The notes: generated from the sequence alone by a model not told the origin. A DNA stretch of 7,219 nucleotides from JBMYQA01 sp049600855 (GCA_049600855.1 JBMYQA010000300.1:1-7219), one strand, 5' to 3'; counted from the first letter of the stretch, positions 1-6,475 are shown. A program made the numbers and translations.

Positions 1-35
1 TAGTTACTCTTGTGTTAAAAGTTTTCAAAATCTAA

Positions 36-43
36 GAACTTTG
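36..43 (+). promoter_or_regulatory. weak candidate -7 promoter element for the FAD-dependent oxidoreductase gene
   Basis: The octamer GAACTTTG matches the Bacteroidota -7 consensus TAnnTTTG at five of six fixed positions. A TTG triplet at 10-12 could serve as the -33 element, but the 23-nt spacer is longer than the usual 19-21. It would give a leader of roughly 50 nt before the ATG at 99. The 98 bases before that gene hold nothing else I recognise. They contain no convincing ribosome binding site; an AAGGA at 74-78 lies about 20 nt from the ATG, too far to act as a normal Shine-Dalgarno. Low confidence. Confidence 0.25.
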
Positions 44-98
44 CACGAAAGGAAAAAATCACCTCTCTTTTTTAAGGATAAAAACCTTACACGAAATT

Positions 99-1676
99 AT
101 GAAGCAAATCATAGAAACAAGTCTACCTCCATTCATCGCTTTTCAAGAAGATCGCTTAGAAGAATGGGTGAAAAATCGTTTGAAAATCGCTCCAGATGCC
201 ACTTTTTCTTACCGCTTGTTGCGAAGATCTATTGATGCCCGATCGCGTAAAGTAAAAGTAAATGTAGCACTTGAGGCTTACATCAATACCGCACTTCCTC
301 CTTTGTTAACGTATCATAATGATTATAAAAGTGTCTCAAATGCCAACCCTGTGGTGATTGTTGGCGCAGGGCCTGCAGGGTTATTTGCCGCACTCAAGTT
401 AATTGAATTAGGCATGAAGCCGATTGTGTTAGAGCGGGGCAAAGATGTTCGGGCGCGTAGGCGAGACTTAGCAGCCATTAACAAAGAGCATGTGGTTAAC
501 CCTGAATCTAATTATTGTTTTGGAGAAGGAGGCGCTGGTACTTACTCTGACGGGAAGTTGTATACCCGCTCCAAAAAGAGAGGGAGTTTTCGCAGAATAT
601 TAGAAATTTTTGTAGCGCATGGAGCCAGTCCCGATATCTTAATGGATGCACACCCGCATATTGGAACGAATAAGCTGCCCCGTATTGTGGCTGAAATCCG
701 AGAAACCATTTTGAATGCTGGCGGTGAAGTCCACTTTAATGCCAAGGTGGTTGATTTTATATTGGAAGATGGGGAAATGAGGGGCGTGATTACCGAAGGA
801 GGCGAAAAAGTGACCGGTGAGGCCGTGTTATTAGCTACAGGGCATTCGGCAAGAGATATTTTTGAATTGCTTCATCAGCGAGAAGTTTTAATTGAAGCGA
901 AGCCTTTTGCTTTAGGTGTTCGGATAGAACATGCCCAACAACTGATTGATCAAATTCAATATCATTGTGAAGATCGGGGAGCATTTTTGCCTGCTGCATC
1001 CTATTCCTTAGTCAGCCAAATCGACTTTAAAGGAACAAAAAAAGGCGTGTTTTCCTTTTGCATGTGTCCTGGCGGATTTATTGTGCCGTCTGCCACAGCT
1101 CCTGGAGAGATTGTCGTGAATGGCATGTCTCCCTCTCGACGAAATTCTAAATATGCTAATTCAGGAATTGTAGTGTCGATTGATGAAACGGATTGGAAAC
1201 GGTTTGCCCATCTTGGTCCTTTGGCTGGTTTAGCTTATCAGCAAGCAGTGGAGCAACGCGCTTTTAAATTGGCAGGGAGAACCCAAGCCGCTCCTGCCCA
1301 ACGTATGGTCGATTTTACGAACAAGCAAGTATCGAATACGTTGTTAGATACTTCTTATCAACCTGGTTTGGTATCTATGAATATGCATGAGGTGCTTCCC
1401 AAGCCCGTAGCACATCGCCTTCGTTATGCATTTAAGAGCTTTGGGCGCAAAATGAAAGGGTATTATACCAATGAATCGCAACTAATCGGCATTGAGAGTC
1501 GTACGTCTTCGCCCGTACGCATTCCAAGAGATAAACAAACTTTGGAGCATACGCAAGTGAAGCGACTTTTCCCCTGTGCTGAAGGGGCGGGCTATGCTGG
1601 TGGCATTGCATCGGCTGCCATTGATGGCGAACGCTGTGCCGATATGATTTATGCATTGTATGGGAAGAAGGCTTAA
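99..1676 (+). CDS. NAD(P)/FAD-dependent oxidoreductase, COG2509-type (uncharacterised FAD-dependent dehydrogenase)
   Basis: This is a complete 525-residue flavoprotein of the widespread COG2509 type; its substrate is not known to me. An N-terminal domain (about residues 1-80) carries the family's basic SIDARSRKVKV stretch. The Rossmann FAD-binding motif follows as VVIVGAGPAGLFAALK (85-100), with the ribose-binding glutamate in VLERG (110-114). Next come FGEGGAGTYSDGKLYTR (141-157), the second dinucleotide-fold signature LLATGHSARD (244-253), a CMCPGG motif (321-326) and the C-terminal FAD signature EGAGYAGGIASAAIDG (495-510). No signal peptide or membrane segment is seen, so it should be cytosolic. 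Length and motif order fit an intact enzyme. The ATG at 99 is chosen because the N-terminal domain begins directly there; the leader is A/T-rich without a Shine-Dalgarno. The paired cysteines of CMCPGG suggest a redox or metal role, which is inference. The lipoprotein gene follows 56 bp later on the same strand. Confidence 0.9.
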   Translation: MKQIIETSLPPFIAFQEDRLEEWVKNRLKIAPDATFSYRLLRRSIDARSRKVKVNVALEAYINTALPPLLTYHNDYKSVSNANPVVIVGAGPAGLFAALKLIELGMKPIVLERGKDVRARRRDLAAINKEHVVNPESNYCFGEGGAGTYSDGKLYTRSKKRGSFRRILEIFVAHGASPDILMDAHPHIGTNKLPRIVAEIRETILNAGGEVHFNAKVVDFILEDGEMRGVITEGGEKVTGEAVLLATGHSARDIFELLHQREVLIEAKPFALGVRIEHAQQLIDQIQYHCEDRGAFLPAASYSLVSQIDFKGTKKGVFSFCMCPGGFIVPSATAPGEIVVNGMSPSRRNSKYANSGIVVSIDETDWKRFAHLGPLAGLAYQQAVEQRAFKLAGRTQAAPAQRMVDFTNKQVSNTLLDTSYQPGLVSMNMHEVLPKPVAHRLRYAFKSFGRKMKGYYTNESQLIGIESRTSSPVRIPRDKQTLEHTQVKRLFPCAEGAGYAGGIASAAIDGERCADMIYALYGKKA

Positions 1677-1732
1677 GTGTCTCAGGTCATGCTTCCTTTC
1701 AAAAGAACTTCTCTCATGAAAATAAATAAGTT

Positions 1733-2194
1733 ATGATGAATTATAGGAACTGCTTACTAATCGTGAGTATTTTTTGGATATTTTCAGCATGCAATTCGGG
1801 TCCTAAGCAGTCAATTATAGCTGAATCAGATGGCTTCAGTGAATATGTGTATGAATTTCTTGTACCTTATATCAATACTGAGGATCGCTTATCTAAGTTA
1901 ACGAATAAAAGTGCTAATCAAGAACTCACGCACTATCAACAAGAATTGACCATTGAAACAGACTTAGCCATATCGGAAAGGGACTTGCTATTGCCAATAT
2001 GCCAGCAACATATTGAAGAATACATTCATCAAAATGGGGGGAAGGTCTTAGAAAAAGGAGTGCTTTCTAAACAACATTATGAAGGAAAATATATCCATTA
2101 TAAAGGAGAAGAATTAATGGGGAAGTTAGAAATCTGGTTGAAAAAAGAGAACGACAATAACCTTGAACTAACAATTACGATTATTGAAAAATAA
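1733..2194 (+). CDS. small putative lipoprotein, function unknown
   Basis: I do not recognise the family of this 153-residue protein. The N-terminus is a lipoprotein signal: R5, a hydrophobic core CLLIVSIFWIFSA (7-19) and a lipobox ending in SAC with the lipidated cysteine at residue 20. The residues after it (NSGPKQ) lack the run of acidic residues used as a surface-export signal in some Bacteroidota, so a periplasm-facing location is more likely (inference). The mature part, about 133 residues, is charged and predicted mostly helical (about 35-105), then turns to alternating beta-like stretches (YEGKYIHYKGEE and KLEIWLKK, then LELTITI). C90 is a lone mature cysteine. The start could be either of two adjacent ATGs (1733 or 1736); neither has a Shine-Dalgarno. 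It lies 56 bp after the oxidoreductase gene with no terminator between, so co-transcription is possible, and it ends in a strong terminator. It may be lineage-restricted. Confidence 0.75.
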   Translation: MMNYRNCLLIVSIFWIFSACNSGPKQSIIAESDGFSEYVYEFLVPYINTEDRLSKLTNKSANQELTHYQQELTIETDLAISERDLLLPICQQHIEEYIHQNGGKVLEKGVLSKQHYEGKYIHYKGEELMGKLEIWLKKENDNNLELTITIIEK

Positions 2195-2220
2195 CGAATG
2201 GTGCTTTTCCCCATAAATGG

Positions 2221-2266
2221 AGTAAGGGATTTTTGTGCGTGTACGTCAAAAATCCCTTACTTTTTA
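2221..2266 (+). terminator. strong intrinsic terminator after the lipoprotein gene, lying between convergent genes
   Basis: A perfect 15-bp inverted repeat (AGTAAGGGATTTTTG at 2221-2235 with its complement at 2247-2261) encloses an 11-nt loop, and the descending arm runs into TTTTT (2261-2265). This is a classical Rho-independent terminator for + strand transcription, 26 nt after the lipoprotein stop. The hairpin is also 17 nt past the stop of tatA on the opposite strand. Read from that side the base of the stem is followed by CCATTTATGG rather than a U-run, so termination of tatA here would be weaker. Confidence 0.85.
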
Positions 2267-2278
2267 TAAAAACATAAA

Positions 2279-2491
2279 TTAAGATTTGCCATCTACTGTT
2301 TTTCCTCCTTCTTCAATTTCACTTTTAATTTCTTTGGTAGCGTCTTTGAATTCCCTGATTCCACGACCTAATCCCCTTGCCAATTCAGGTATTTTTTTAG
2401 CTCCAAAGAGCAACAAAACTACCAGAACAATCACAAAAAGCTCAGGGCCACTGGGAAGTCCAAACAACAAAATTGCTCCGAGAATATCCAT
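2279..2491 (-). CDS. tatA: twin-arginine translocase subunit TatA/TatE family
   Basis: TatA oligomers form the transport path of the Tat system, which exports folded, often cofactor-loaded proteins carrying a twin-arginine signal across the inner membrane with TatC. The 70-residue protein has the full family layout. A short hydrophobic N-terminal lead (1-12) is followed by a transmembrane helix about 17-30 (ELFVIVLVVLLLFG), the FGAKKIPELARGLG hinge (29-42), an amphipathic helix GRGIREFKDATKEIK (42-56) and a short charged tail. The polar residue at the start of the membrane helix is Glu17, twelve residues before the FG hinge. That is the position of Gln8 in E. coli TatA and is Glu in TatB, which fits a single TatA-type protein as is usual in Bacteroidota. 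The ATG at 2491 opens directly into the family N-terminus. It is transcribed away from DUF2480 and converges on the lipoprotein gene. No tatC is in the window. Confidence 0.93.
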   Translation of the reverse strand: MDILGAILLFGLPSGPELFVIVLVVLLLFGAKKIPELARGLGRGIREFKDATKEIKSEIEEGGKTVDGKS

Positions 2492-2562
2492 AATTAATGA
2501 TTTTGTATACTAAATCTAACCTTGTACAAACTCATAAAACGGTGCTCCATGAATTCATATTA

Positions 2563-2570
2563 CAAAGATA
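2563..2570 (-). promoter_or_regulatory. -7 promoter element for tatA
   Basis: Read on the minus strand the octamer is TATCTTTG, an exact match to the Bacteroidota -7 consensus TAnnTTTG. It predicts a transcript starting near 2556 and a leader of about 65 nt before the tatA ATG at 2491. No clear TTG-type -33 element is present at the standard spacing, which lowers confidence. A 6-bp inverted repeat (TTTGTA at 2502-2507, TACAAA at 2525-2530) lies inside the predicted leader. Confidence 0.5.
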
Positions 2571-2735
2571 GGCACGATTTAGCGGCAATAAAAAGGATTT
2601 TGGAAATAAGTCTATGTTAATGGATAACTGGATTGGTAGAGCCATCACTGGCAAGTGAAGGAACAACAAGTATTTGGAACAATACATTGGGTGTAGATGT
2701 TACACTAAAACATGGTGAGTTTAAGGAATAGCATG

Positions 2736-2743
2736 TAAATTTG
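2736..2743 (+). promoter_or_regulatory. -7 promoter element for the DUF2480 gene
   Basis: TAAATTTG is an exact match to the Bacteroidota -7 consensus TAnnTTTG. It would start transcription near 2749 and leave a leader of about 25 nt before the ATG at 2775. The -33 position shows only a poor match (TGG around 2713-2715). It could drive the DUF2480 gene and, by read-through, the two genes after it. Confidence 0.5.
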
Positions 2744-2774
2744 CGATATAAAACGCATTTAGAAAATTGTAGTA

Positions 2775-3287
2775 ATGGAAGAAATTGTGAACAGGGTGAC
2801 TAAGAGCCCTTTAGTGACATTAGACCTCGCAGCATATTATCATTCTGGCGAACGAATCATTTATGATTTGAAAGATAACCTATTTCAAGAAATGATTTTG
2901 CGTGAAAAAGACTTTCGGGCTTTTGTCAAGGAGCATGATTGGCAGGCTTATGAAGGGAAGAATGTAGCCATTACTTGCTCGGTAGATGCTATTGTGCCTG
3001 CTTGGGCATATATGTTACTTACCTTGAAGCTCGATCAATATGCCAATTTGGTAGTATTTGGCTCTTTAGAAGATTTAGAAACAACCTTATTTAGAGATGC
3101 TCTGCAACGCATTGACTTTACGGAATTTGAAGATCGTCCAGTTGTGGTGAAAGGCTGTGGGGACATTCCCGTACCTACCTCAGCCTATGTGGAAATTAGC
3201 CGATTACTTCGTCCAGTTGCTAAGAGCATTATGTACGGAGAGCCATGCAGTACCGTTCCGCTTTATAAAAAGCCTAGAAAAAAGTAA
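2775..3287 (+). CDS. DUF2480 family protein
   Basis: This 170-residue protein is recognised as the DUF2480 family, a Bacteroidota-specific family without an established function. From memory these genes often sit near suf Fe-S assembly genes; sufB here is about 1.7 kb away on the opposite strand. No signal peptide or membrane helix is visible, so it should be cytosolic. There are three cysteines: C68, C128 and C158. Two segments resemble one another. TCSVDAIVPAWAYM (67-80) and GCGDIPVPTSAYVEI (127-141) share Cys, Asp, Val-Pro and Ala-Tyr in the same order. The third cysteine lies in GEPCSTVPLYKK (155-166), which also has a Val-Pro. A role in metal or sulfur handling is only inference. The ATG at 2775 follows an A/T-rich leader with no Shine-Dalgarno. 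The basic C-terminal tail ends PLYKKPRKK. The next gene begins 64 bp downstream. Confidence 0.85.
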   Translation: MEEIVNRVTKSPLVTLDLAAYYHSGERIIYDLKDNLFQEMILREKDFRAFVKEHDWQAYEGKNVAITCSVDAIVPAWAYMLLTLKLDQYANLVVFGSLEDLETTLFRDALQRIDFTEFEDRPVVVKGCGDIPVPTSAYVEISRLLRPVAKSIMYGEPCSTVPLYKKPRKK

Positions 3288-3351
3288 CTCCCTATGATTT
3301 GTTCTTCCATTTCCCCTTAAAAATTCATAGTTTAAACAAAACTTTGTAACT

Positions 3352-3846
3352 ATGGATATTTCAAAGGAAGAACTCAAACAATTAATGAAGGCTGCAGTAA
3401 GTGAGGCACTGAAGGAATTCTTTGAGCAATCACAAGAAAAGCATGCTGCACCTAAACCCAAAACTCCTACCTATCAAGAGGTATTTGATGATGTAATGGC
3501 TAAAGTAGCAAGGGGAGAACTGGATGCTGAAGAAGCAGGAAAAATCATTACGCAAGCCTATGAAAATCAGCATAAAGAGGCAGTAGAGGGCCCTTCTTAT
3601 AGTCAATTATCTGATAAACTCAATGAATTCAAATCCTATTTAAAAGATTGGGAAAATGACTTGGATCATTGGGCGAGCAAGAGTGAAAGCACCATTGAGA
3701 TGATGGAGCGCATGAAAACCAAGGTGCAAACCAAAGAAGAAGAAGCTAAGCTTTATGCCGATATGAAAAAAATTGCAGAAATCGAAGCGCAGGCAAAAGC
3801 TGATGCAAGTTTAGAAGAAATGAAAGCCAAATTGCGGGATAAATAA
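3352..3846 (+). CDS. charged helical / coiled-coil protein, function unknown
   Basis: I cannot assign a family to this 164-residue protein. It has no cysteine, no signal peptide and no membrane segment, and it is rich in Glu, Lys and Ala. Three parts can be seen. An N-terminal amphipathic helix (about 3-28) ends in a Pro/Lys linker, APKPKTP (33-39). A helical hairpin at 41-71 carries the turn RGELDAEEAGKII (54-66), which resembles SHOCT-like pieces where a Gly-turn precedes an Asp/Glu-Glu-Ala helix; this is pattern resemblance only. A long helix (about 83-163) contains SQLSDKLNEFKSYLKDWEND and then nearly uninterrupted coiled-coil-like sequence to the C-terminus. It looks like a cytosolic scaffold or adaptor (inference). 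The ATG at 3352 lies five bases after ACTTTG, so the gene may have its own very short-leader promoter, or be read through from the DUF2480 gene 64 bp upstream. Confidence 0.72.
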   Translation: MDISKEELKQLMKAAVSEALKEFFEQSQEKHAAPKPKTPTYQEVFDDVMAKVARGELDAEEAGKIITQAYENQHKEAVEGPSYSQLSDKLNEFKSYLKDWENDLDHWASKSESTIEMMERMKTKVQTKEEEAKLYADMKKIAEIEAQAKADASLEEMKAKLRDK

Positions 3847-3922
3847 CTTTTGGAAAAGGATAAGTATGATTCCATAGTATACATGATTTAATAAGAAGAT
3901 TTATTAGAAGACTTCGCAAACT

Positions 3923-4918
3923 ATGCATGACATTCTATTAGAACCGTCCATCGTCAAAACAATATATGGTTCTGAACATATATCGGTTAATTCATGGCTG
4001 AATTATGCCTATGCATTATTAATGGTGGCAGGAGCAGATGGAGAGGTATCTGAAGGTGAACGAAACTGGCTAGAACGTGATTTTGCTCGAATTGTGGAAG
4101 CTCCTGATGGTTTCCGTAAAAAAATAAGAGAGTTTGATTGGCAAAATGCGAATTTGGAGGAAGTGCTTGCTAAGGTGCAAGAAGATTTCCCCATGAATTA
4201 CATCAGAGCATTGGTTTATGATTCGATCAAGATGTCGATGGCTGACGATGATTTTGATGAGGATGAAAAAAATACGGCGCGCAAAATAGCAGAAATTCTA
4301 AAGGTGCCAATCTACATTGCCCGAACCATTGAAGGGTTGGTAAATACAGAAAAGTCCGTTGGTGATATTCGAAAATCTATTTTTGAAGTAGATGAGGAAG
4401 CCTTTAAGAAACATCCAAATCGCACATTTGGCAACATCTTATTTACCCATACTTTTGGTCATCACATGAACGATGACCTCCATTTACACTATGGTTATGC
4501 ATTGATGTCTATTGCTGGAGCCGATGGGGAAGTTTCTAAAAAAGAAATTGAATGGTATAAAACCGAATTTGCACCTTCAGCTAAAGTACCTCGAATCATT
4601 GTTGATAAGGTGATTCATTTTAATTATAAAATTGCCGATTTAAAATACATCTTCTCAAAGATTGATTTAGACATCTCGATTAGCTTTAGCAAAACCTTGT
4701 TGTATCATGCCATCAAAATGGCACGCGCTGATTCCATTTATGCAGAAGAAGAGCGTGAGATGGTGGAAAAAGCATCAAAGCTGATGGGCATTCCATATGA
4801 TATTGCCCAAACCATTCAATACTTGGTGGATACAGAAGAACGGATTGAAAAGATGAGAAAGACGCTTTTCAGTGGAGTGGACGATGAAAAACCAGAAGAA
4901 GAGGAGGAGGAAAGCTGA
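3923..4918 (+). CDS. tandem TerB-like domain protein
   Basis: This 331-residue cytosolic, all-helical protein is built from two copies of a TerB-like domain, a fold named from tellurite-resistance protein TerB and found in many metal- or stress-linked proteins. Residues 29-154 align to 191-316 with a constant offset of 162 and no gap; I count 44 identical positions of 126 by eye. Each copy opens with AGADGEVS (36-43 and 198-205) followed by an acidic residue. Each has a second acidic cluster, MADDDFDEDE (106-115) or RADSIYAEEE (268-277), and ends with P-x-x-IA-x-TI and LV-x-TE. These Asp-rich turns are the likely metal-binding sites; the second cluster of copy 2 has lost most of its aspartates. 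The tail is strongly acidic (DDEKPEEEEEES, 320-331). No tellurite-resistance genes flank it, so the function stays open. It follows the coiled-coil gene by 76 bp and converges on sufB. Confidence 0.8.
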   Translation: MHDILLEPSIVKTIYGSEHISVNSWLNYAYALLMVAGADGEVSEGERNWLERDFARIVEAPDGFRKKIREFDWQNANLEEVLAKVQEDFPMNYIRALVYDSIKMSMADDDFDEDEKNTARKIAEILKVPIYIARTIEGLVNTEKSVGDIRKSIFEVDEEAFKKHPNRTFGNILFTHTFGHHMNDDLHLHYGYALMSIAGADGEVSKKEIEWYKTEFAPSAKVPRIIVDKVIHFNYKIADLKYIFSKIDLDISISFSKTLLYHAIKMARADSIYAEEEREMVEKASKLMGIPYDIAQTIQYLVDTEERIEKMRKTLFSGVDDEKPEEEEEES

Positions 4919-4952
4919 CGTAAATAGACACGCTAGAAAATAAGAATCATAT

Positions 4953-4988
4953 AAAAAGCCTTAGAGAAAAACTCCAAGGCTTTCATTA
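4953..4988. terminator. bidirectional intrinsic terminator between the TerB-like gene and sufB
   Basis: AAAGCCTT (4955-4962) pairs with AAGGCTTT (4976-4983). After one A/C mismatch, GAG (4964-4966) pairs with CTC (4972-4974) around an AAAAA loop. Read on the minus strand the stem ends in GGCTTTTTAT, a good U-run for ending sufB transcripts about 40 nt after the stop codon. On the plus strand the tail TTTCATTATAT is weaker but adequate for the TerB-like gene. There is no room for another gene between this hairpin and either neighbour. Confidence 0.75.
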
Positions 4989-5023
4989 TATCTATAAATA
5001 TCAAAAGAAATCAAGCTAGCATT

Positions 5024-6475
5024 TTATCCTACACTACCTTCAAGGCTAAGCGCAAGTAATTTTTGTGCCTCCACAGCGAATTCCATTGGCAATTGATTCA
5101 GTACTTCTTTACAGTAACCATTCACAATTAATGCAACCGCTTTTTCTGTATCGATACCCCGTTGGTTACAGTAGAAAATTTGATCTTCACCAATTTTGGA
5201 AGTAGTAGCTTCATGTTCCACTTGAGCAGATTTGTTTTCCACTTCAATGTAAGGGAACGTGTGCGCGCCACAAGTAGCTCCCATGAGTAATGAGTCACAC
5301 TGAGAGAAGTTCCGAGCGTTTTCAGCACGCTTCATGACTTTTACCAATCCGCGATAACTATTTTGGCTTCGACCTGCTGAAACACCTTTAGATACAATTC
5401 TACTTCGGGTATTTTTACCAATATGAATCATTTTAGTACCCGTATCGGCCTGTTGCATGTTATTGGTTACGGCTACCGAATAGAATTCACCAACAGAGTT
5501 ATCTCCTTTCAATACACAGCTTGGGTATTTCCAAGTAATGGCCGAACCTGTCTCTACTTGAGTCCAAGAGATTTTAGAATGATCTCCGTAGCACAAGCCT
5601 CGCTTAGTAACAAAGTTGTAAATTCCTCCTTTGCCATTTTCATCGCCAGGGTACCAGTTTTGAACTGTGGAATACTTTACTTCAGCACTTTTTTCTGCGT
5701 AAATTTCAACTACTGCTGCATGTAACTGATTTTCATCACGTTGCGGAGCAGTACAGCCTTCTAAATAGCTCACGTAAGAGCCTTCATCGGCAACAATTAA
5801 CGTTCTTTCAAACTGTCCTGTGTTCGCTGCGTTAATTCGGAAATAAGTTGACAATTCCATTGGGCAACGTACGCCTTTTGGGATGTAACAGAAAGATCCA
5901 TCTGTAAATACAGCTGAATTTAATGCAGTAAAGTAGTTATCTGAAACAGGAACTACTGAACCAATATATTTCTTGACTAACTCAGGGTGATCTTGGATTG
6001 CTTCACTCATTGAGCAGAATATAATGCCTAATTCTGCAAGTGTTTCTTTAAAAGTCGTACCTACTGAAACACTATCCATCACAGCGTCAACGGCGATACC
6101 AGTTAAACGCTTTTGCTCACTTAATGAAATGCCAAGCTTTTCAAACGTCTCTAAAAGTTCAGGATCTACTTCATCTAAAGATTTAGGAGCTACTTTCTGC
6201 TTAGGAGCAGAATAATAGATAATATCTTGGTAATTGATAGGAGGAAATTCAACGTTGGCCCAGTTTGGTTCGGGCATATTTTTCCACAGTTCATAAGCCT
6301 TAAGCCTCCACTCCAACATCCACTCCGGTTCTTCTTTTTTTGCAGAGATGAATCGAATGATATCTTCATTTAACCCCATTGGTGCTTGATCCGCATCAAT
6401 GTTAGTTACAAAGCCGTACTTATAATCCGATGAGGTTACTTCCTCTAAAATTGCTGTGTCTTTTTCTGCGCTCAT
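5024..6475 (-). CDS. sufB: Fe-S cluster assembly scaffold protein SufB
   Basis: SufB is the scaffold subunit of the cytosolic SufBC2D complex. It receives persulfide sulfur from SufS/SufE and builds nascent iron-sulfur clusters, with SufC supplying ATPase activity. The 483-residue product is full length (E. coli SufB has 495) and highly conserved. It shows GSFCYIPKGVRCPMELSTYF (193-212), YLEGCTAPQRDENQLHAAVVE (237-257) with the conserved sulfur-entry cysteine C241, and NFSQCDSLL with C393. VEHEATTSKIGEDQIFYCNQ (419-438) includes H421 and E422, the counterparts of the functional His/Glu pair at the SufB-SufD interface. The ATG at 6475 is chosen over an in-frame TTG at 6514, because that TTG is part of the predicted -7 promoter element and would not be in the transcript. 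Oddly, no sufC or sufD follows: the gene ends in a terminator facing the TerB-like gene. The upstream neighbour on the same strand is a histidine kinase. Confidence 0.97.
   Translation of the reverse strand: MSAEKDTAILEEVTSSDYKYGFVTNIDADQAPMGLNEDIIRFISAKKEEPEWMLEWRLKAYELWKNMPEPNWANVEFPPINYQDIIYYSAPKQKVAPKSLDEVDPELLETFEKLGISLSEQKRLTGIAVDAVMDSVSVGTTFKETLAELGIIFCSMSEAIQDHPELVKKYIGSVVPVSDNYFTALNSAVFTDGSFCYIPKGVRCPMELSTYFRINAANTGQFERTLIVADEGSYVSYLEGCTAPQRDENQLHAAVVEIYAEKSAEVKYSTVQNWYPGDENGKGGIYNFVTKRGLCYGDHSKISWTQVETGSAITWKYPSCVLKGDNSVGEFYSVAVTNNMQQADTGTKMIHIGKNTRSRIVSKGVSAGRSQNSYRGLVKVMKRAENARNFSQCDSLLMGATCGAHTFPYIEVENKSAQVEHEATTSKIGEDQIFYCNQRGIDTEKAVALIVNGYCKEVLNQLPMEFAVEAQKLLALSLEGSVG

Larger units (their letters stand above)
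2492..2774. other. intergenic region between divergent tatA and DUF2480 genes
   Basis: This 283-bp gap between divergent genes contains exact TAnnTTTG elements for each side (2563-2570 on the minus strand, 2736-2743 on the plus strand). Between them, 2621-2731 is a stop-to-stop open stretch of 36 codons on the + strand with ordinary-looking composition (for example SEGTTSIWNNTLGVDVTL) but no ATG. It may be the decayed end of a lost gene. An overlapping frame holds an ATG-initiated 14-codon ORF at 2614-2658. I see no RNA gene or riboswitch-like fold. Confidence 0.4.

Noticed and set aside
41..235. A 64-codon + strand open frame overlapping the start of the oxidoreductase gene
   Set aside because: Its product is low in hydrophobic structure and rich in Arg, Lys and Ser as expected from an out-of-frame reading, and it overlaps the highly conserved N-terminus of the flavoprotein.
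1688..1720. TCATG...CATGA inverted repeat after the oxidoreductase gene as a terminator
   Set aside because: A 5-bp stem with a loop of more than 20 nt and no U-run is not a credible terminator.
2286..2513. A + strand open frame of 75 codons antisense to tatA
   Set aside because: It is the complement of a clearly recognisable TatA; the Pro- and Ser-rich product has no family features.
3339..3346. AAACTTTG just before the coiled-coil gene as a promoter for a leaderless transcript
   Set aside because: It matches five of six fixed positions of TAnnTTTG but has no -33 partner at the right distance and would put the start site at the ATG itself; too weak to list as a feature.
5423..5725. A 100-codon + strand open frame inside sufB
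   Set aside because: sufB is intact and conserved over this region, and the antisense product shows no recognisable domain.
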